A stretch of 64,000 nt of DNA from Erodium maritimum (lineage: Eukaryota > Streptophyta > Magnoliopsida > Geraniales > Geraniaceae): positions 81,700,523 through 81,764,522 of the forward strand of contig OY997589.1 in the NCBI GenBank assembly GCA_963921825.1, given 5' to 3'. The translations under genes and the position numbers were made by a program. Positions within the stretch are counted from its first letter, which is position 1. Each line of letters opens with the position of its first letter. The notes under the pieces were generated by a model. The model ran no database searches and was not told the DNA's origin. It was given only the letters and a program-made list of their open reading frames with translations. This document shows positions 46,651 through 60,129 of this stretch, in pieces.

Positions 46651-47318
46651 TCATATAACTATTATAGTGAGTTTTGGAGCGGGGTGTTGTTGTATTTGTC
46701 TTAAATCAGCTTGATGCAACTAATAAATTGTTATTTACATTAAAATGTAAAAAATTAATAAACATATTATATAATCTTTCAAAATAAAAGTTATAGTTTC
46801 TTTTATGTTTTATATTTCATCGAATAAACCTATAGAAGTATATGAAAATGGATAACTAAATCACCTTCGATCACTACATAATCCCTTTGATCACCCATAA
46901 AACATATTTATGTGTAGAAAAATACTTTATGAGTATGAAATTATTGTACATATTTTACAAAAATGCATTAATTATCTCGATCGCATGGTATGTTATCAAT
47001 TAACTTTGAAGATATTTTATCAACAATCAGTGTATAAACCTAATGTGTCAATTTCCATAATTAAATATTGTACACAACATAATCAAATTAATGTTCTTTT
47101 CCTTTTTTTCATGATTTTATATTTTATAATTCAATCATCTTGAATTAAAATTGATAAATATCCAGATATAAATGCAAAAAAAAATTGTTGAAACAAACTC
47201 ACGCAGACCTATCAATATTCATTAAATATTAGGATTCAACTATCGGTAAATATTTATTTAACAGTAAACTAGAATCGATAAAATCAAGGATCTGAACTCA
47301 TTTTTATAAAACGGAATA

Positions 47319-48469
47319 GTAACCCGCATTGTTATTTCAATAAAATATTATAATTTATATATATATAATAACAATACTAATACAAAATTTGTTGTGTGGT
47401 CATGTTTGTAGAACTAAAGCAATGTCTTTTTCTTCGTTTACTGAACATACTAATACAAAATTTGTTCTTGTTTGATACCATGATAGAGTTTATAGCTTTT
47501 GTTAACTTGCTATTCCAACTTTTAAGATATTTGAGTTGTGATTGTGATTTAATATTGATATTGATATAAATGATAATCATGTATAATATAATTGTATCAC
47601 CTTATGTGTATGTAACACTGATTTTTTATTAAGGTTATATACTTTTTGGTACCTTTTTGTTTCGTCCACGAATGATTTGGTACCCTTTTGAATTTTTATT
47701 CCAATTTGATACCCTTATGTTCGGTCCACGAATGTTTTGAGTTAATGGGTTGAAAAACTAACAAAGTAATGTGAAATGACCATTTTACACTTATATTGAT
47801 TTAGTTGACTTTTGACTTTAATGTAAAATGACCATTATATCCCTAAGATGTAATTTCATCAATAATTTAATTAATTATTATTCAATAATAATTGGTTTCT
47901 TTATATTTTAATAAATTCTTATTAATTTTTTATTTATAAATTATAAATTTAATATTATTTTATTCAGTTCATCAAAAAAAATCAAACGAGCTTCAGTACA
48001 ATCAGTTCATAAAAAAAATCAGTTCCTCTTTTCCACCGAGCTTTAGTACAACAACAACACAGATCTGAAAATTTCTAGAATCAAAATTTTTCCATAATCA
48101 ACACAGAAATCAAACGCCCTTGCCGGAGAATTTCCGACGAGGGTTGAAATCGAAACCCCAAAATTTCCAGATGAACGATGAACAGAAATCGATAAAAATC
48201 AAAACATAAACATTTCAAAAATCTCTTAACACATTTCAAAAATCTCTAATCTCAGTCGAAAAAGAAAAAAGAAGCCCAAAAACTCGAGTTAGATTGGCTA
48301 CGATTTCAGGTGAGCTCGTCGTCGTTACAGATCTGGGTTTGGCCAACGAAGACGCGGCGTTCCAGATCCCTCGTTCCAGGTCACCGCCCGTGCTCGTAAA
48401 GTCGTCGTCGCCGCCATGGGCCACTGAAGACGGGGTTTTAGCATACCCTCTTTAACGTACTTCCGTACA
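47319..48469. other. AT-rich DNA with a repeat-like block
   Basis: 47650-47745 holds two copies of a GTCCACGAATG-containing unit (near 47669 and 47719). On -, 48424-48236 is a 62-codon frame starting MAHGGDDDFTSTGG of no known family. It may be a non-autonomous element, but its ends are not defined. Confidence 0.35.
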
Positions 48470-49408
48470 CGGTCGTTCAAGCAATATATTTATAACGGTA
48501 AGAAACCGGTCGAACACTAGGGAGCAATCGGGCCAAAGATGATTAAATCTATTGAAAATTGGTAAAAAGGGCGAAAGGTGTATAAACGTCACTAAATACA
48601 CTCTTCTAAAATAAGCAAATGGTTCAAACAGTAAAAACGGAAAAGTAACTGTTCATGAGAATTTTAGAGAGGAAATAAGGAAAGACAAAACTGGAAATAA
48701 AAATGGAAACTTTGTATAGGAGAAAACAATCATGGGTGTCGTGCTCATACATAAAGTCAATCAATGCATAAGGTAATCAATGTGATGATGATGATGAATA
48801 GAATTCTCCCGTCATGGCTCCAAAACCAATCATCGGAGTAAATGTGCAAGTATGGGTCCGAGTAAAACCGATCATCGAACCTTCATACATCTGTTTTGCA
48901 TTCTCTTAAGTTGCTTCTCTAATTGATAATCTATCTCATCGATAAATAATCAAAACGAGTCAACTTACATAGGATACGCGATGCTAACCCTAGTAACACA
49001 CAAATGCTAAAATAGACAAGCACAAATAAGGAATTGTGTCTAGCTACTCCTAGTTCACTTCTCGAATATCGTGCACCGACAATCAAGTTGAACTAAATAG
49101 AACCTCGTTCTAATAATACTCAAGCATAGAACACAATCTCTACGAAAAATGAATTATCTAGCTACGCATAAATCAACTTCTCTAACCCGACCATTCCGAA
49201 TTAAACGTGAACGTATTGGTTAGAGTATGATCTACATAAGTCCACTAATAAGGGGCTTGGTATCACCCAAACTAGATAAATCATCAGTAAAAACAATGAT
49301 GCAATTTAATGTCTCAAATAGTCTCAAAGTGCACAAATAAATCATACACCGATCCTAGATAGTTATAATTAACAATTCACGGGGAAATCCACACCCAAAA
49401 CAATAAAT

Positions 49409-49884
49409 TGTTAGAATTTAGGGATTAAACAACTAATAAACCCTAAATCATATTTCTATAAAAGCTTTGTTGAATTAAAAGGAACACACAAATAAATAAC
49501 AGCGGAATTTTTACTTACTTAATGCCATTGATGAACGATGAACGAAGAATCTCCAAGTTGTATTTTGGTCTTCCAATAAAGTAGACGCTCTCTAATTTGG
49601 TTATTCTCTCAGATGTGGGTGAAACAGAATAAGAGATAACACGTCTATTTATTGGGGACCATAACCACAACAACCCTAATTAGGTTTCCAAGTTTATATA
49701 ATTTGTTATTCGGCCCCTCAACAATTAACAAATTATGAATCCGGTATCTACACATTAAATAACATGATAATATATATGATACCTATGATACAATACTTTA
49801 AATTGGTCACTTTAATTTGTATCCACCTTTATGATAACATGTACATTAAATTACATATGTGCCCAATAGGATTTTAATCCAACA
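49409..49884 (-). repeat. 3' LTR of the Copia element
   Basis: 476 bp ending TTTTAATCCAACA, next to the purine tract on its right. Confidence 0.92.
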
Positions 49885-50272
49885 ATCTCCCACTTGGGCA
49901 ACATATGTTTTTCCCGACAAATGTACAACCTTATGAGCTCAAAATTGTTATCACATAATAGGTATCCTGTAACAATCTCGTCCATCAACCATACTCATAT
50001 AGAACCAAAGCAGCAGTCATCAAATTACTTATGACTAAACCATCAATGATCACATATACAAATATAGCTAAACGACGTAGATCAATCATGGATGTGTAGC
50101 ATGAAAATAACATGCAATGTGATCCGACATGTCTATTTCCAACTGGTCCTCCTTAAACTTAAGTGAGGTCAATAACCAAAATAGAATGCATGAACTGAAT
50201 ACTTTATTTCTGATCAGAATATATCCAAATACTTTAACTTTAAACATAAAGCAATCAAAATACAAACTCCCA

Positions 50273-52207
50273 CTAAACCAAAATATCCTCAAGTGATATA
50301 ACACCCATATGAGCAGTGTGCTCATGAAAGACCTTGGGTGGTAAACCTTTTGTGAGCGGATCCGCTATCATGGAGTTTGTCCCAATATGCTTTATGGATA
50401 TTTGTCCATTTTGCACTTTTTCTTTCACAACAAGGAACTTTATGTCTATATGTTTAGACTTTGATGAGCTCCTGTTGTTGTTGGAATATAAAACTGCTGA
50501 GTTATTGTCACAAAATAAATTTAGTGGTCTTTCAACATTTTCCAAAATGCGCAGCCCAGTGACAAAGTTTCGCAGCCATATTCCATGGTTCGATGCCTCA
50601 TAGCATGCTACAAATTCTGCTGCCATAGTTGAAGAAGCTACTAGTGTTTGTTTAACACTTTTCCAAGATATAGCTCCTCCAGCCAATAAGTAAATGTAAC
50701 CTGATGTAGACTTTCTGCTATCTTGGCACCCAGCAAAATCAGAATCTGAATACCCAATAACCTCCAAGCGATCTGATTTCATGTAAGTGAGCATGTAATG
50801 CTTTGTCCTCTTTAGATATCTCATAACCCTCTTGGCTGCTATCCAATGGTCCATACCAGGGTTGCTTAGATATCTGCCTAACATCCCAACAATATACACT
50901 ATATCTGGACGCGTACATACTTGAGCATACATTAGACTCCCAACAGCTGATGCATAGGGAATCTCTTGCATTTTCTGAATCTCAAGGTTATCTTTAGGAC
51001 ATTGTGCAAGACATAATTTGTCTCCTTTAGCCACAGGGGTGTCACCTGGTTTACAACCTTCCATGCCAAACCTTTTAAGTACCTTATCGATGTAGCTCTT
51101 TTGTGATAATCCAAGAACGCCTCGAGATCGATCTCGGTGTATTTGGATTCCTAAAACAAAAGAGGCGTCCCCAAGATCTTTCATCTCAAAATGAGCAGAT
51201 AGAAATTTCTTGGTTTCATGCAATAACCCTACATCATTAGTGGCAAGTAATATGTCATCGACATACAAAACCAGGAACATATACTTACTCCCACTGAACT
51301 TGTGATACACACAATCATCAACCATATTTGTCTCAAAACCGAACGAGACAATTACTTTGTGAAATTTGTGGTACCATTGACGGGAAGCTTGCTTGAGTCC
51401 ATAGATGGATTTCTTTAATTTACAAACCATTTTCTTTGGGTCACCGAACTCAAAGTTTTCTGGTTGTACCATATACATTGTTTCTTCAATGTCACCATTG
51501 AGAAACGCAGTCTTAACATCCATCTGATGCAACTCAAGATCAAGATGAGCGACAAGTGCCATAATTATCCTGAAAGAGTCTTTCGATGAAACCGGAGAGA
51601 AAGTCTCTATAAAGTCAATGCCTTCCTTTTGAGTATAGCCTTTAGCTACAAGACGTGCCTTATACTTTTCCACATTACCATTTCCATCCCTCTTGGTTTT
51701 AAAAATCCATTTACAACCAATTGGTTTCGTACCTTCAGGTAATGGGACAAGTTCCCCAACTTTATTGTCTTGCATAGACTTATACTCTTCTTGCATGGCA
51801 TCAATCCATTTTAGAGAGTTTGAACTTTTCATGGCTTGAGGAAAGTTGATTGGATCATCTTCCCTTATTCCATCCTCGCGTTCTTGGAGAAATATGACAT
51901 AATCATCTGGAATAGCACTTCTCCTCTCTCTTGTAAATCTCCTTAGTGGCACATGTTGTTGAGGTAGTTGAATTTGTTCTTCTGGAACAACTATTTCAGC
52001 CTGAATGGGGAGTTGTTCAACATTGTCTTGTTGAGGCTCCGGATTCACTTCTTGATCAATGACAGGTGTATGATCCTGAACATTATCAAAAGTGATAATA
52101 GGAATTGAGTTTGACGTCATTTCCTCCTCAAAGACAATGTTTCTAGCCTTATTCCCCCCCCCCCCAAATTCAACATCCTCAAAAAAATGCTGCAATTGCC
52201 GCCTCAA
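50273..52207 (-). pseudogene. Copia reverse transcriptase and RNase H region
   Basis: The - frame contains LEWIDAMQEEYKSM-like entry sequence, KTAFLNGDIEETMYM, the catalytic FLVLYVDDILLATND, and the RNase H part YSDSDFAGCQDSRKSTSGY with the DPLTKGLP end typical of Copia pol. It is part of a fossil element. Confidence 0.9.
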
Positions 52208-53981
52208 AAATGTTTTTGTTTATGGGATCATAAAACTTATACCCTCTAGAGTGCTCAGAATAACCAATAAAGTAGTTGCTTACAGTTTTGGAGTCCAATT
52301 TCTTTTCTTGCGGCCTGCAAGGCATTGCCTCGGCTGGACATCCCCATATATGAAAATGCTTTAAACTAGGCTTTCGACCTGTCCAAAGCTCATAAGGTGT
52401 TTTTGCAACTGCTTTACTTAGTACTCTGTTTAGAATATAAGCTGCTGTCTTTAGTGCTTCTCCCCAGAGAGACTCGGGTAAGGTAGAATGAGCAATCATA
52501 CTCCTTACCATGTCCTTAAGAGTCCTATTTCTTCTTTCAGCTACACCATTCATGCTAGGCGATCTAGGCATGGTGTACTGCGGAACGATACCACATTCCT
52601 CTAGGAATTTAGCAAATGGACCTGGACGTTGTTCTCCTGAGCCATCATACCTACCGTAGTACTCACCACCACGATCAGATCTGACTTTCTTAATTCTGAG
52701 GTTGAGTTGATTCTCAACCTCAGCCTTATAAGCTTTGAACACGTCCAAAGACTGAGATTTTTCATGAATGAGATATAGGTACCCAAAACGTGAGTAATCG
52801 TCTATGAATGTTATGAAATATTGTTGACCATTCCAAGAAGCTGTAGGGAATGGCCCACAAATATCCGTATGAATCAATTCTAAGATGCCTGATGATCTGT
52901 TGGCACCTAATCTCTTTGTTTTGGTCTGTTTTCCCTTGATGCAATCAACACAAACTTCAAAATCTGTGAAGTCGAGTGATTCCAGAATTCCATCAGACAC
53001 AAGGCGTTCCATTCTACCTTTTGAGATATGACCTAAGCGCTTATGCCATAATGATGATGAAATTTCCTTATTTAATTTGCGTTTAGTGCCCCGTGATTCC
53101 ACATGCAAGGCTTCATTGTAAGATGCAATCGTTTCCAACAAGTAAAGGTTGTCATAAGCACTTAAATAACCGGTCCCGATAACATTTGAATCAAAAGAAA
53201 AACTTAACTTCCTGTTTCCAAATGAACAAAAATATCCCAACTTGTCCATTAAAGGAACAGAAACCAAATTCCGTCTCAAAGACGGTACCACAAAAGTGTC
53301 TTTTAAATCCAAATAGAAACCGGTTGTTAACAACAACCTAAAATGTCCAATTGCTTCCACCTCCACCGATTTTCCATCGCCCACATAGATGTTTATTTCA
53401 ACATCACTTGGCTTTCGGTGACTCAGACAACCTTGCATAGAAACACTTATGTGGGCAGTGACAGCCGAATCCATCCACCAAGTGTTTCTAGGCACTGAAG
53501 CTAAATTAACCTCAGAACAGACCAAAGAAAAATTCTCACTTTTCTTTGCAGCTTGAAACTGAACTTTATCGTTTTCAGCAAAACGATGTTCGATTTCGTC
53601 AAGGAAATCTTTGGCCTTAATAATCCTTTCGGATTCCTTTCCTCTAAAGGCTTCTGGAATAGTGTGTTTCATTATCATGAGACACATGCAGTTTGAACGT
53701 TCCCACCTCTCAAAAAACCCTTTCTCATCATATGAGCCTTTTGCAGTGAGAAGTGTGGATTGTTCTCCCCTTAACGCAAGGTCCATATTCATGAAACCTA
53801 GCACTATTTCTAAATGTCCTTTCCAATCCTTAAAATTTGTACCATTAAACATAGGTATAGAATCGATGTTAGCAGATATCGACACAGCAGAATAATTGTC
53901 TGAAATGTAACAAAGCAAGTAAAACAAGCTCACGTCAAAATCCTGAGTAAACAATAAATTCAAAATAATGGTGACTCCCAT
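52179..53981 (-). pseudogene. Copia gag, protease and integrase region
   Basis: The - frame starts with a gag region ([20 protein letters not shown]) and continues through a protease-like segment and the GAG-pre-integrase domain ([18 protein letters not shown]). The integrase core follows ([46 protein letters not shown]). It is part of a fossil element. Confidence 0.9.
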
Positions 53982-55114
53982 CTCAAGATACCAAACGCTA
54001 CATTAATGTCTATCCTTTGGGCATATCAACATTAACAACAAGCGGTACTCTTGGTGCAGTAATCAAACATTGACAATAAAAATATGCCAAACAAACACCT
54101 ATCTTTGGACCAGTGCATTGCTCACATAAAAATTGCTCACATTGAACACCTTATAATTGTCACACATTTATCACCGCAGTTGTCATATGAAATTCGGCCA
54201 AATATTAACTCGCCTTTGGGTCCGTTAATAAACGCATGAATAACAAAGACAAACAAATTCATCTTGATATTTTAATTAAACTAATCTACACAAAAGAGGT
54301 CACTTTGGCGACATTATGTTTCAATTAATTTACAAAATACCAGACATCACCAAAATATGAATTTAATCGTTTCCGAAAAACTAAATTCGTACAATCATAA
54401 TTATGCCGAACTAAGACTTTATATGATTATACTAGGAGCTAATTATATACACATCCGATATATATATATATATAACTTTATAATATAAAAAAAAACATAC
54501 CACAGTATGTCTACCATGAATTCAGAACTCATGTAACCGAATATTACATTCAATGTAATCAATGACAATTAACATTATCATTCAATGTTTGATTTCATAA
54601 TAAATATAAAATCATGCCTTATATAAAACTTCAAAAGATATCCATCAACCACGTGACCTTTAATTAACCACTTTGATTGAAGATTAACAAGTCAGAGACA
54701 TAATACTCCATATTCTAACCAATTATATTATATATAAGGCTATGGCTCAGTGACTTGAATCTATACAATGAACTAATACCAAATTAATTCATTCCCAGAG
54801 TACAGGCACCCGTATAAGACAAGAAAGAAAAAAAAGGTTTAAATCTTTTTTTTTCTTTTTTTTAATCAAACCAATGTGCGGAGACTTCAACAAACATACT
54901 TAATACTCACGAAACAGTATTAGATTTCAGAGAAAGGTCCCACACAAAACCGGCATCACTTATTCAATAACAATGATTTGAGTAGGAACACAGTACCGGT
55001 TTCACTCAGCAGAGTTCCAAAGCATCGACCATCGATATAATATTCACGAAACAAATCACCAAAACATATTTCATGAATCAAAATATCGTATTCACAATTA
55101 ACCCAACAAAGAAA

Positions 55115-55126
55115 GCTCTGATACCA
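55115..55126 (-). other. Copia primer-binding site (initiator Met-tRNA)
   Basis: The complement reads TGGTATCAGAGC, the classical plant Copia primer site, one base inside the 5' LTR. Confidence 0.9.
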
Positions 55127-55127
55127 C

Positions 55128-55604
55128 TGGTTAGAATTTAGGGATTAAACAATTAATAAACCCTAAATCATATTTCTATAAAAGCTTTGTTGAATTAAAA
55201 GGAACACACAAATAAATAACAGCGGAATTGTTACTTACTTGATGTCATTGATGAACGATAAACGAAGAATCTCCAAGTTGTATTTTGGTCTTCCAATAAA
55301 GTAGACGCTCTCTAATTTGGTTATTCTCTCAGATGTGGGTGAAACAGAATAAGAGATAACACGTCTATTTATTGGGGACCATAACCACAACAACCCTAAT
55401 TAGGTTTCCAAGTTTATATAATTTGTTATTCGGCTCCTCAACAATTAACAAATTATGAATCCGGTATCTACACATTAAATACCATGATAATATATATGAT
55501 ACCTATGATACAATACTTTAAATTGGTCACTTTAATTTGTATCCACCTTTATGATAACATGTACATTAAATTACATATGTGCCCAATAGGATTTTAATCC
55601 AACA
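55128..55604 (-). repeat. 5' LTR of the Copia element
   Basis: 477 bp, about 98.5 % identical to the 49409-49884 copy. Confidence 0.92.
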
Positions 55605-58600
55605 TAAATCACTCAAGAGCAATCCACGCCTGAAATCATCAATTTAGCTTAAAACACACAAGGCATAAACAACAATCATCGAAGAATAATCAATCTCATA
55701 TAGAATGCAATAACTACATCAAGCATCCAAAATAAGTACTAAACATATTAAGTAACTAATGCTACGAAAATATGAATTCAGCACTTTATATTCGCTCAAG
55801 AGATCAAAAATTCTCCTAATCAAGTTCGTACCCAAAATCTCTAATTTAACATGCAATTAATACATAAAAATCATTTTCCCCGATTAAATTAACCTAGGAT
55901 TCGATCTACGTACATAAATCGACCAAAATCAATTAAATCGAGTGACGAACACAAATGGGTATCGAACTCAACATCGCAAAAATCATCATCTAACATAACA
56001 AATGAATAATCTCGTGCATCAATTAAACTAAAATGTATTTACAACGACATCCATAGCTCGGAGTTACTACTTCCGAGCCATGAAGCTAAAATCGACAAAA
56101 TCAAAGTGAGAAATCGACATTAAGCTAAGAGAAAGGATGGTATAAGTTAAACCCGTGCTAGGAATGTCGATTCCGAGCTCAAATCCTCGAATCCTAGCTC
56201 AAATCGACTTCAAACACCGAAATGGATGCGTCTGGGCTTTATTTGTAAAAGCATTGGGCCTTTTTTCAGTGTAGAAAAATGGGCCCTGACCCCTCTATCT
56301 CCCAGAATTGGCGTCCCTCTGTATTAATAAATCAGCTCCCTTTTTTTGTTCATTTTCCTTTCCCTCACGTGCATCAGCTGGAGAGCAAAAGGGAGTGCTA
56401 CCATTGACCGGTCAATGGACATGTGTCAAGACTATATTGGCTCTTCTAGTTTTATAGCTCGTATCTACTCTGTTTTAGTTTCGATTTGATTCGTTTTTTC
56501 GTCAATATTTTTCTTTTTTTCAGAGGCCTAAAAAATGAGACCAATATTGGATATATTATGAAGCAACAAAAAATATATTAAAATATGCTAAAAATATAAA
56601 AAAAACGAGCACAAACAAGATAAAAATATAGGGAAAACTAGTCAATTTAGATGGGACAAATTTACGCTCATCAAGTTACCCCACACTTAAAACTTGCTCG
56701 TCCTCGAGCAAACTAAAATAACATACGATAAGTACCAAGGTAAACCCGCCGATATAAAATTCCCTAAGCGGATCTTGGCGGCTCCGGATTATTGAAAGCA
56801 AAAACAAAATGCATATGCTGACTCAATTACCTGGACTAAAATACCTCATGCAAATGCACAAGCAAATAAAAGACCAAAAATCTACGTCTCAAAGAACGTG
56901 TGTCCTTACAACTTGGATTTATTAGCAAAATTGGCCTAGAGCTCGCTAATGGAGTGAAACTTCCCTCATCATTTCTCTCCACCTTCCGCAAACCGTTATT
57001 TACTTGTTGTAGATTAAGAGTGTATATGGTGGTGGTCTACAAAATGAAATGAAATGACTAGAAAAATTTCAAGCCTCCCTATCATCATTTAGCCCTTTGC
57101 TCTCTCGGCCTTAACATATTAGCGATATTAATCAGGAGCATGCATAGACTCATTCACAACTCACACGATCGGTGTTGTCATGCAATTAAATTGCCTTAGA
57201 ACTATGTGAATCGTAAGCCCATTTAGTTTCTTTACGAGTCTAGTGGAAGATCAAAGTTTTGTTTGGTTTTTTCGATTACGTGTAGAAAACTTTGGATCAC
57301 TAAGATAGGGTGGGGGTTCACTTTTTATTACTATTTGAGAGGTTCCGGGTGTGAGGTCTCTTTCTGCATGCGATCCGCCGCACCTCACACCCTTTCCCAA
57401 GTAAAGATTTTATTAGATCCCCTTTCCCCGGGACCTATACTTAATTTCCCGTGCATAGTGTGTGAGATTTTGAAAAAGATGGTACCACAAACGCACAATG
57501 GGACTAACCACTTGAACACGACTAGATTTTTAATCTACCAAAACACACAGTTTGATCCATCAACAATAAGCATGTGAACTCAACACTTTCTCAATGTGAC
57601 AAGTGAAATAAGTCTACCGTCTCCTAATCAAACTCGTTATAGGCAAAAACCAAAATAGAATTAGGCTGGCGATGATAAAGAGAATTGAAATCTAACCACA
57701 CCTAACAAATGGCGTGACCACCTTTTTTGTGTTACTCTAAGGCATCTAGTATTGCATAATCATTTTGTACCCGATATGCCATAAAGCATGAACACAATAT
57801 ACAACTCATTAACACTACCAACAGTAAATCCTCCATGCATTCCTCGAAAATCCAAAATGATGAAAAATCTACTCTCGGCTTACTCATATTGACCAAATTC
57901 AACAAAAAAAATGAGTGAAAATGATCTTAACTAAATGCAAGACTCGACATGTAGTAAAATTCACCAAACCAAAAGCACAATAATCATCCCCTCCCCCACA
58001 CTTAGGGTGTACCAATCTCTAGAAAATGTAATAATGTGATGTGAAATGCTACGCATGTTATAAATTTAAATTTTTAGCACAACAGCGGACGCTCAGCGTC
58101 TCCAGCACACAACACAATATCAAGGAGCATATAAACATAAAAGCTCGAAAGGAACAAAAATACCGTCACTGTTCATAAGTAGCTCCAAGCATAACTCAAG
58201 ATTACGGGGAGAGAAATAACGCTCTAATGTTGGCTTGGCAGGTAAGAGATGGCTAGACGAGCTCCAACAGCTAGCTCGATCCATAATATATTCGGTACAA
58301 GCTCTCCAATATCCACTCCTTCATTATGAGCAAGCCAACATAAGGAAATGATGGGCAAGATGCTAAAACGACTCAACAAAAATAAAAAATAAGTCAAAGA
58401 AAAAGAAAGAAAAGTAAGACAAGGATAGAATCATCTGGGTTGCCTCCCAGGAAGCGCTAAGTTTAATGTCGCTAGCTCGACGGGTGGCGGCTCAACGGCC
58501 GCATCAGAACTCAATCAACTCAAACCAACCGCCTCCTTGACGGTGTGGCAACAGCATGAACAGACAACAGGATAGCAAGCAGATACAACGCACGACCAAC

Positions 58601-58916
58601 AAATAGTAGCTGAAGTGGACAACCAACACCCTCCAGTCTTCAGCTTCTTCCTCTGCTCTGATCGCAGCATCATGGGGCTCATCTTCCTCTTATTCTTTTT
58701 GGTCTTCTTCCCAGATGGTATAGAAGTAGACTCATCAACCACTGCAACTCTAGGAAGCACGGTCCCACAAAAAGGGTCAGGTACTACATGTACAGATGAT
58801 ATGCTCAACCGGGGTGACCTCTTCGGATGTCTCATGGAGAAGACTGTGCTAGTCCTCCCACTACTCACGGTGACTGTCCTATCCTTCACATCTATGGAAG
58901 TTGTCGCCAAGAAAGG

Positions 58917-59969
58917 TCAGCCCAATATGAGAGGTACATGCAGGTTCTCAGGGAAATCCATGACAAAAAAGTCAGTAGGAAACATAAGTCCTCCAACCCT
59001 CACCAATATGTCCTTTACGACACCTGCTGGTCTAGACATAGATTTGTCAGCCAACTGTAGAGTAAAATTTGCGGGTTGTAGATCACCCAACCCCAACCTC
59101 TTGTATAGAGATAGTGGCATCAAGCTAACGCCTGCTCCCAAATCACAAAGAGAAATAACAAAATCAGACACTCCGAATAACACTGGGACTGTGAAACGCC
59201 TAGGGTCTCGTTCCTTGAGTGGAATGGTACATCTAATAATGGAGCTACTGTCCGGACCCATAATAACATGCTTGCCATTCATATATGGGGTCTCCTTCTC
59301 TCTTCCAATAAAACTATCTCTAAGAAGGGTTAAAGATGTCGGTGTCTTCTCTAACAATCTAATCATGGGGACATTAGCCTCTTTCTTCTTCATATAGGCC
59401 AAAAAGGCCAAGAAATATTTGCTAGCACATCTTGGCTTTGTCCTCCTATCTTCTGCTCTCACAAAAATATTAGGATTACCATGGCCATCAGAGCCAATGG
59501 CATCCACTACAAATATCCCTCTCCGGGGATCATCAATTAATGTAGTTTCTATAGAATCACTGACCCTCCCAACGTGGTCCATAATATCATCACATTTAAC
59601 AGGCAATGAAACTACTAAGCTACCAACTCTCAAATCATCAGCAGATAAATCAACAGAAGCATGCACACCAGCATCAATATCAACATGTATTTAATCAACA
59701 ATAGGATTGGCTAACACATGGAGCAATGGATCAATAAAATATGAATCAAGCATGCTAGTACTCTCGTGTAGGTAAGAAGTGTGGTTAGAAAACACATGAG
59801 TACCATAAAAAGCTACCTCAGCTAGCATCTTAGCATGATCCTTTTGAATTTGAAACTGATCCCTCAACAACTTATCTCTGAAGTCATTCCATTCATCGAT
59901 CTCATCCGGATCTATGGCAGCCTGTATTGCAACAATAATAGTCTTAAGTGTAACATCGGTCTTAGCCAT
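58917..59969 (-). pseudogene. Tat/Athila-type gag end and aspartic protease remnant
   Basis: The - frames contain VPVLFGVSDFVISLCDLGAG, then SLMPLSLYKRLGLGDL and FFVMDFPENLHVPLILG, the family's retropepsin region, preceded by gag-like sequence (59691-59969). It is a fossil and broken. Confidence 0.7.
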
Positions 59970-60129
59970 ATACTTATCAAGGGCTGCTTGAGGATCATCT
60001 TCATCTGAATGTAATCAACCTATTATTTATAAATCAAGTAAATTTTAAGTGCAATTTTGTTGGATTTTACTTTTAATCTTCTTTTTACATATGATATTTT
60101 CTTATCAAGGTGATACAACTATATTTAAT

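Larger units (their letters stand above)
44529..47318 (+). repeat. Tandem unit B (contains the palindromic insertion)
   Basis: It runs from AACATTATTATTTGAACG to about GATCTGAACTCATTTTTATAA. It is split by the foldback element at 44891-45917. From about 46050 to 47300 it matches unit C at an estimated 95-97 %. Its 3' end breaks off near 47318, where units A and C continue for another ~300 bp. Confidence 0.8.
49409..55604 (-). mobile_element. Ty1/Copia element, both LTRs and 5-bp duplication, young
   Basis: 6,196 bp flanked by TAAAT on both sides (49404-49408, 55605-55609). The LTRs are ~476 bp and begin TGTTAGAATT / TGGTTAGAATT. The primer site is the complement of GCTCTGATACCA (55115-55126), matching initiator Met-tRNA. 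The purine tract is the complement of ATCTCCCACTT at 49885-49895. The LTRs differ at about 7 sites (about 1.5 %), suggesting roughly half a million years at usual plant rates. The coding region lies on - and looks nearly whole, with about one or two breaks. It inserted into the LTR of the Tat-like Gypsy fossil. Confidence 0.93.
48470..60010 (-). mobile_element. Ty3/Gypsy fossil, Tat-like, deleted, split by the Copia element
   Basis: On -, the 3' LTR begins TGATGAGCGTAAATTTG at 56673, right after the purine tract TAAGTGTGGGGTAACT. It continues leftward to about 48470, interrupted by the Copia insertion. Between LTR and coding part lies a long non-coding stretch containing GCGCTTCCTGGGAGGCAACC (complement near 58439-58458), a plant Tat/Athila-type signature. 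The coding remnants are a gag-like piece and an aspartic protease region. Reverse transcriptase, integrase and the other LTR are not seen. It is an old, broken element; the left edge is approximate. Confidence 0.65.
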
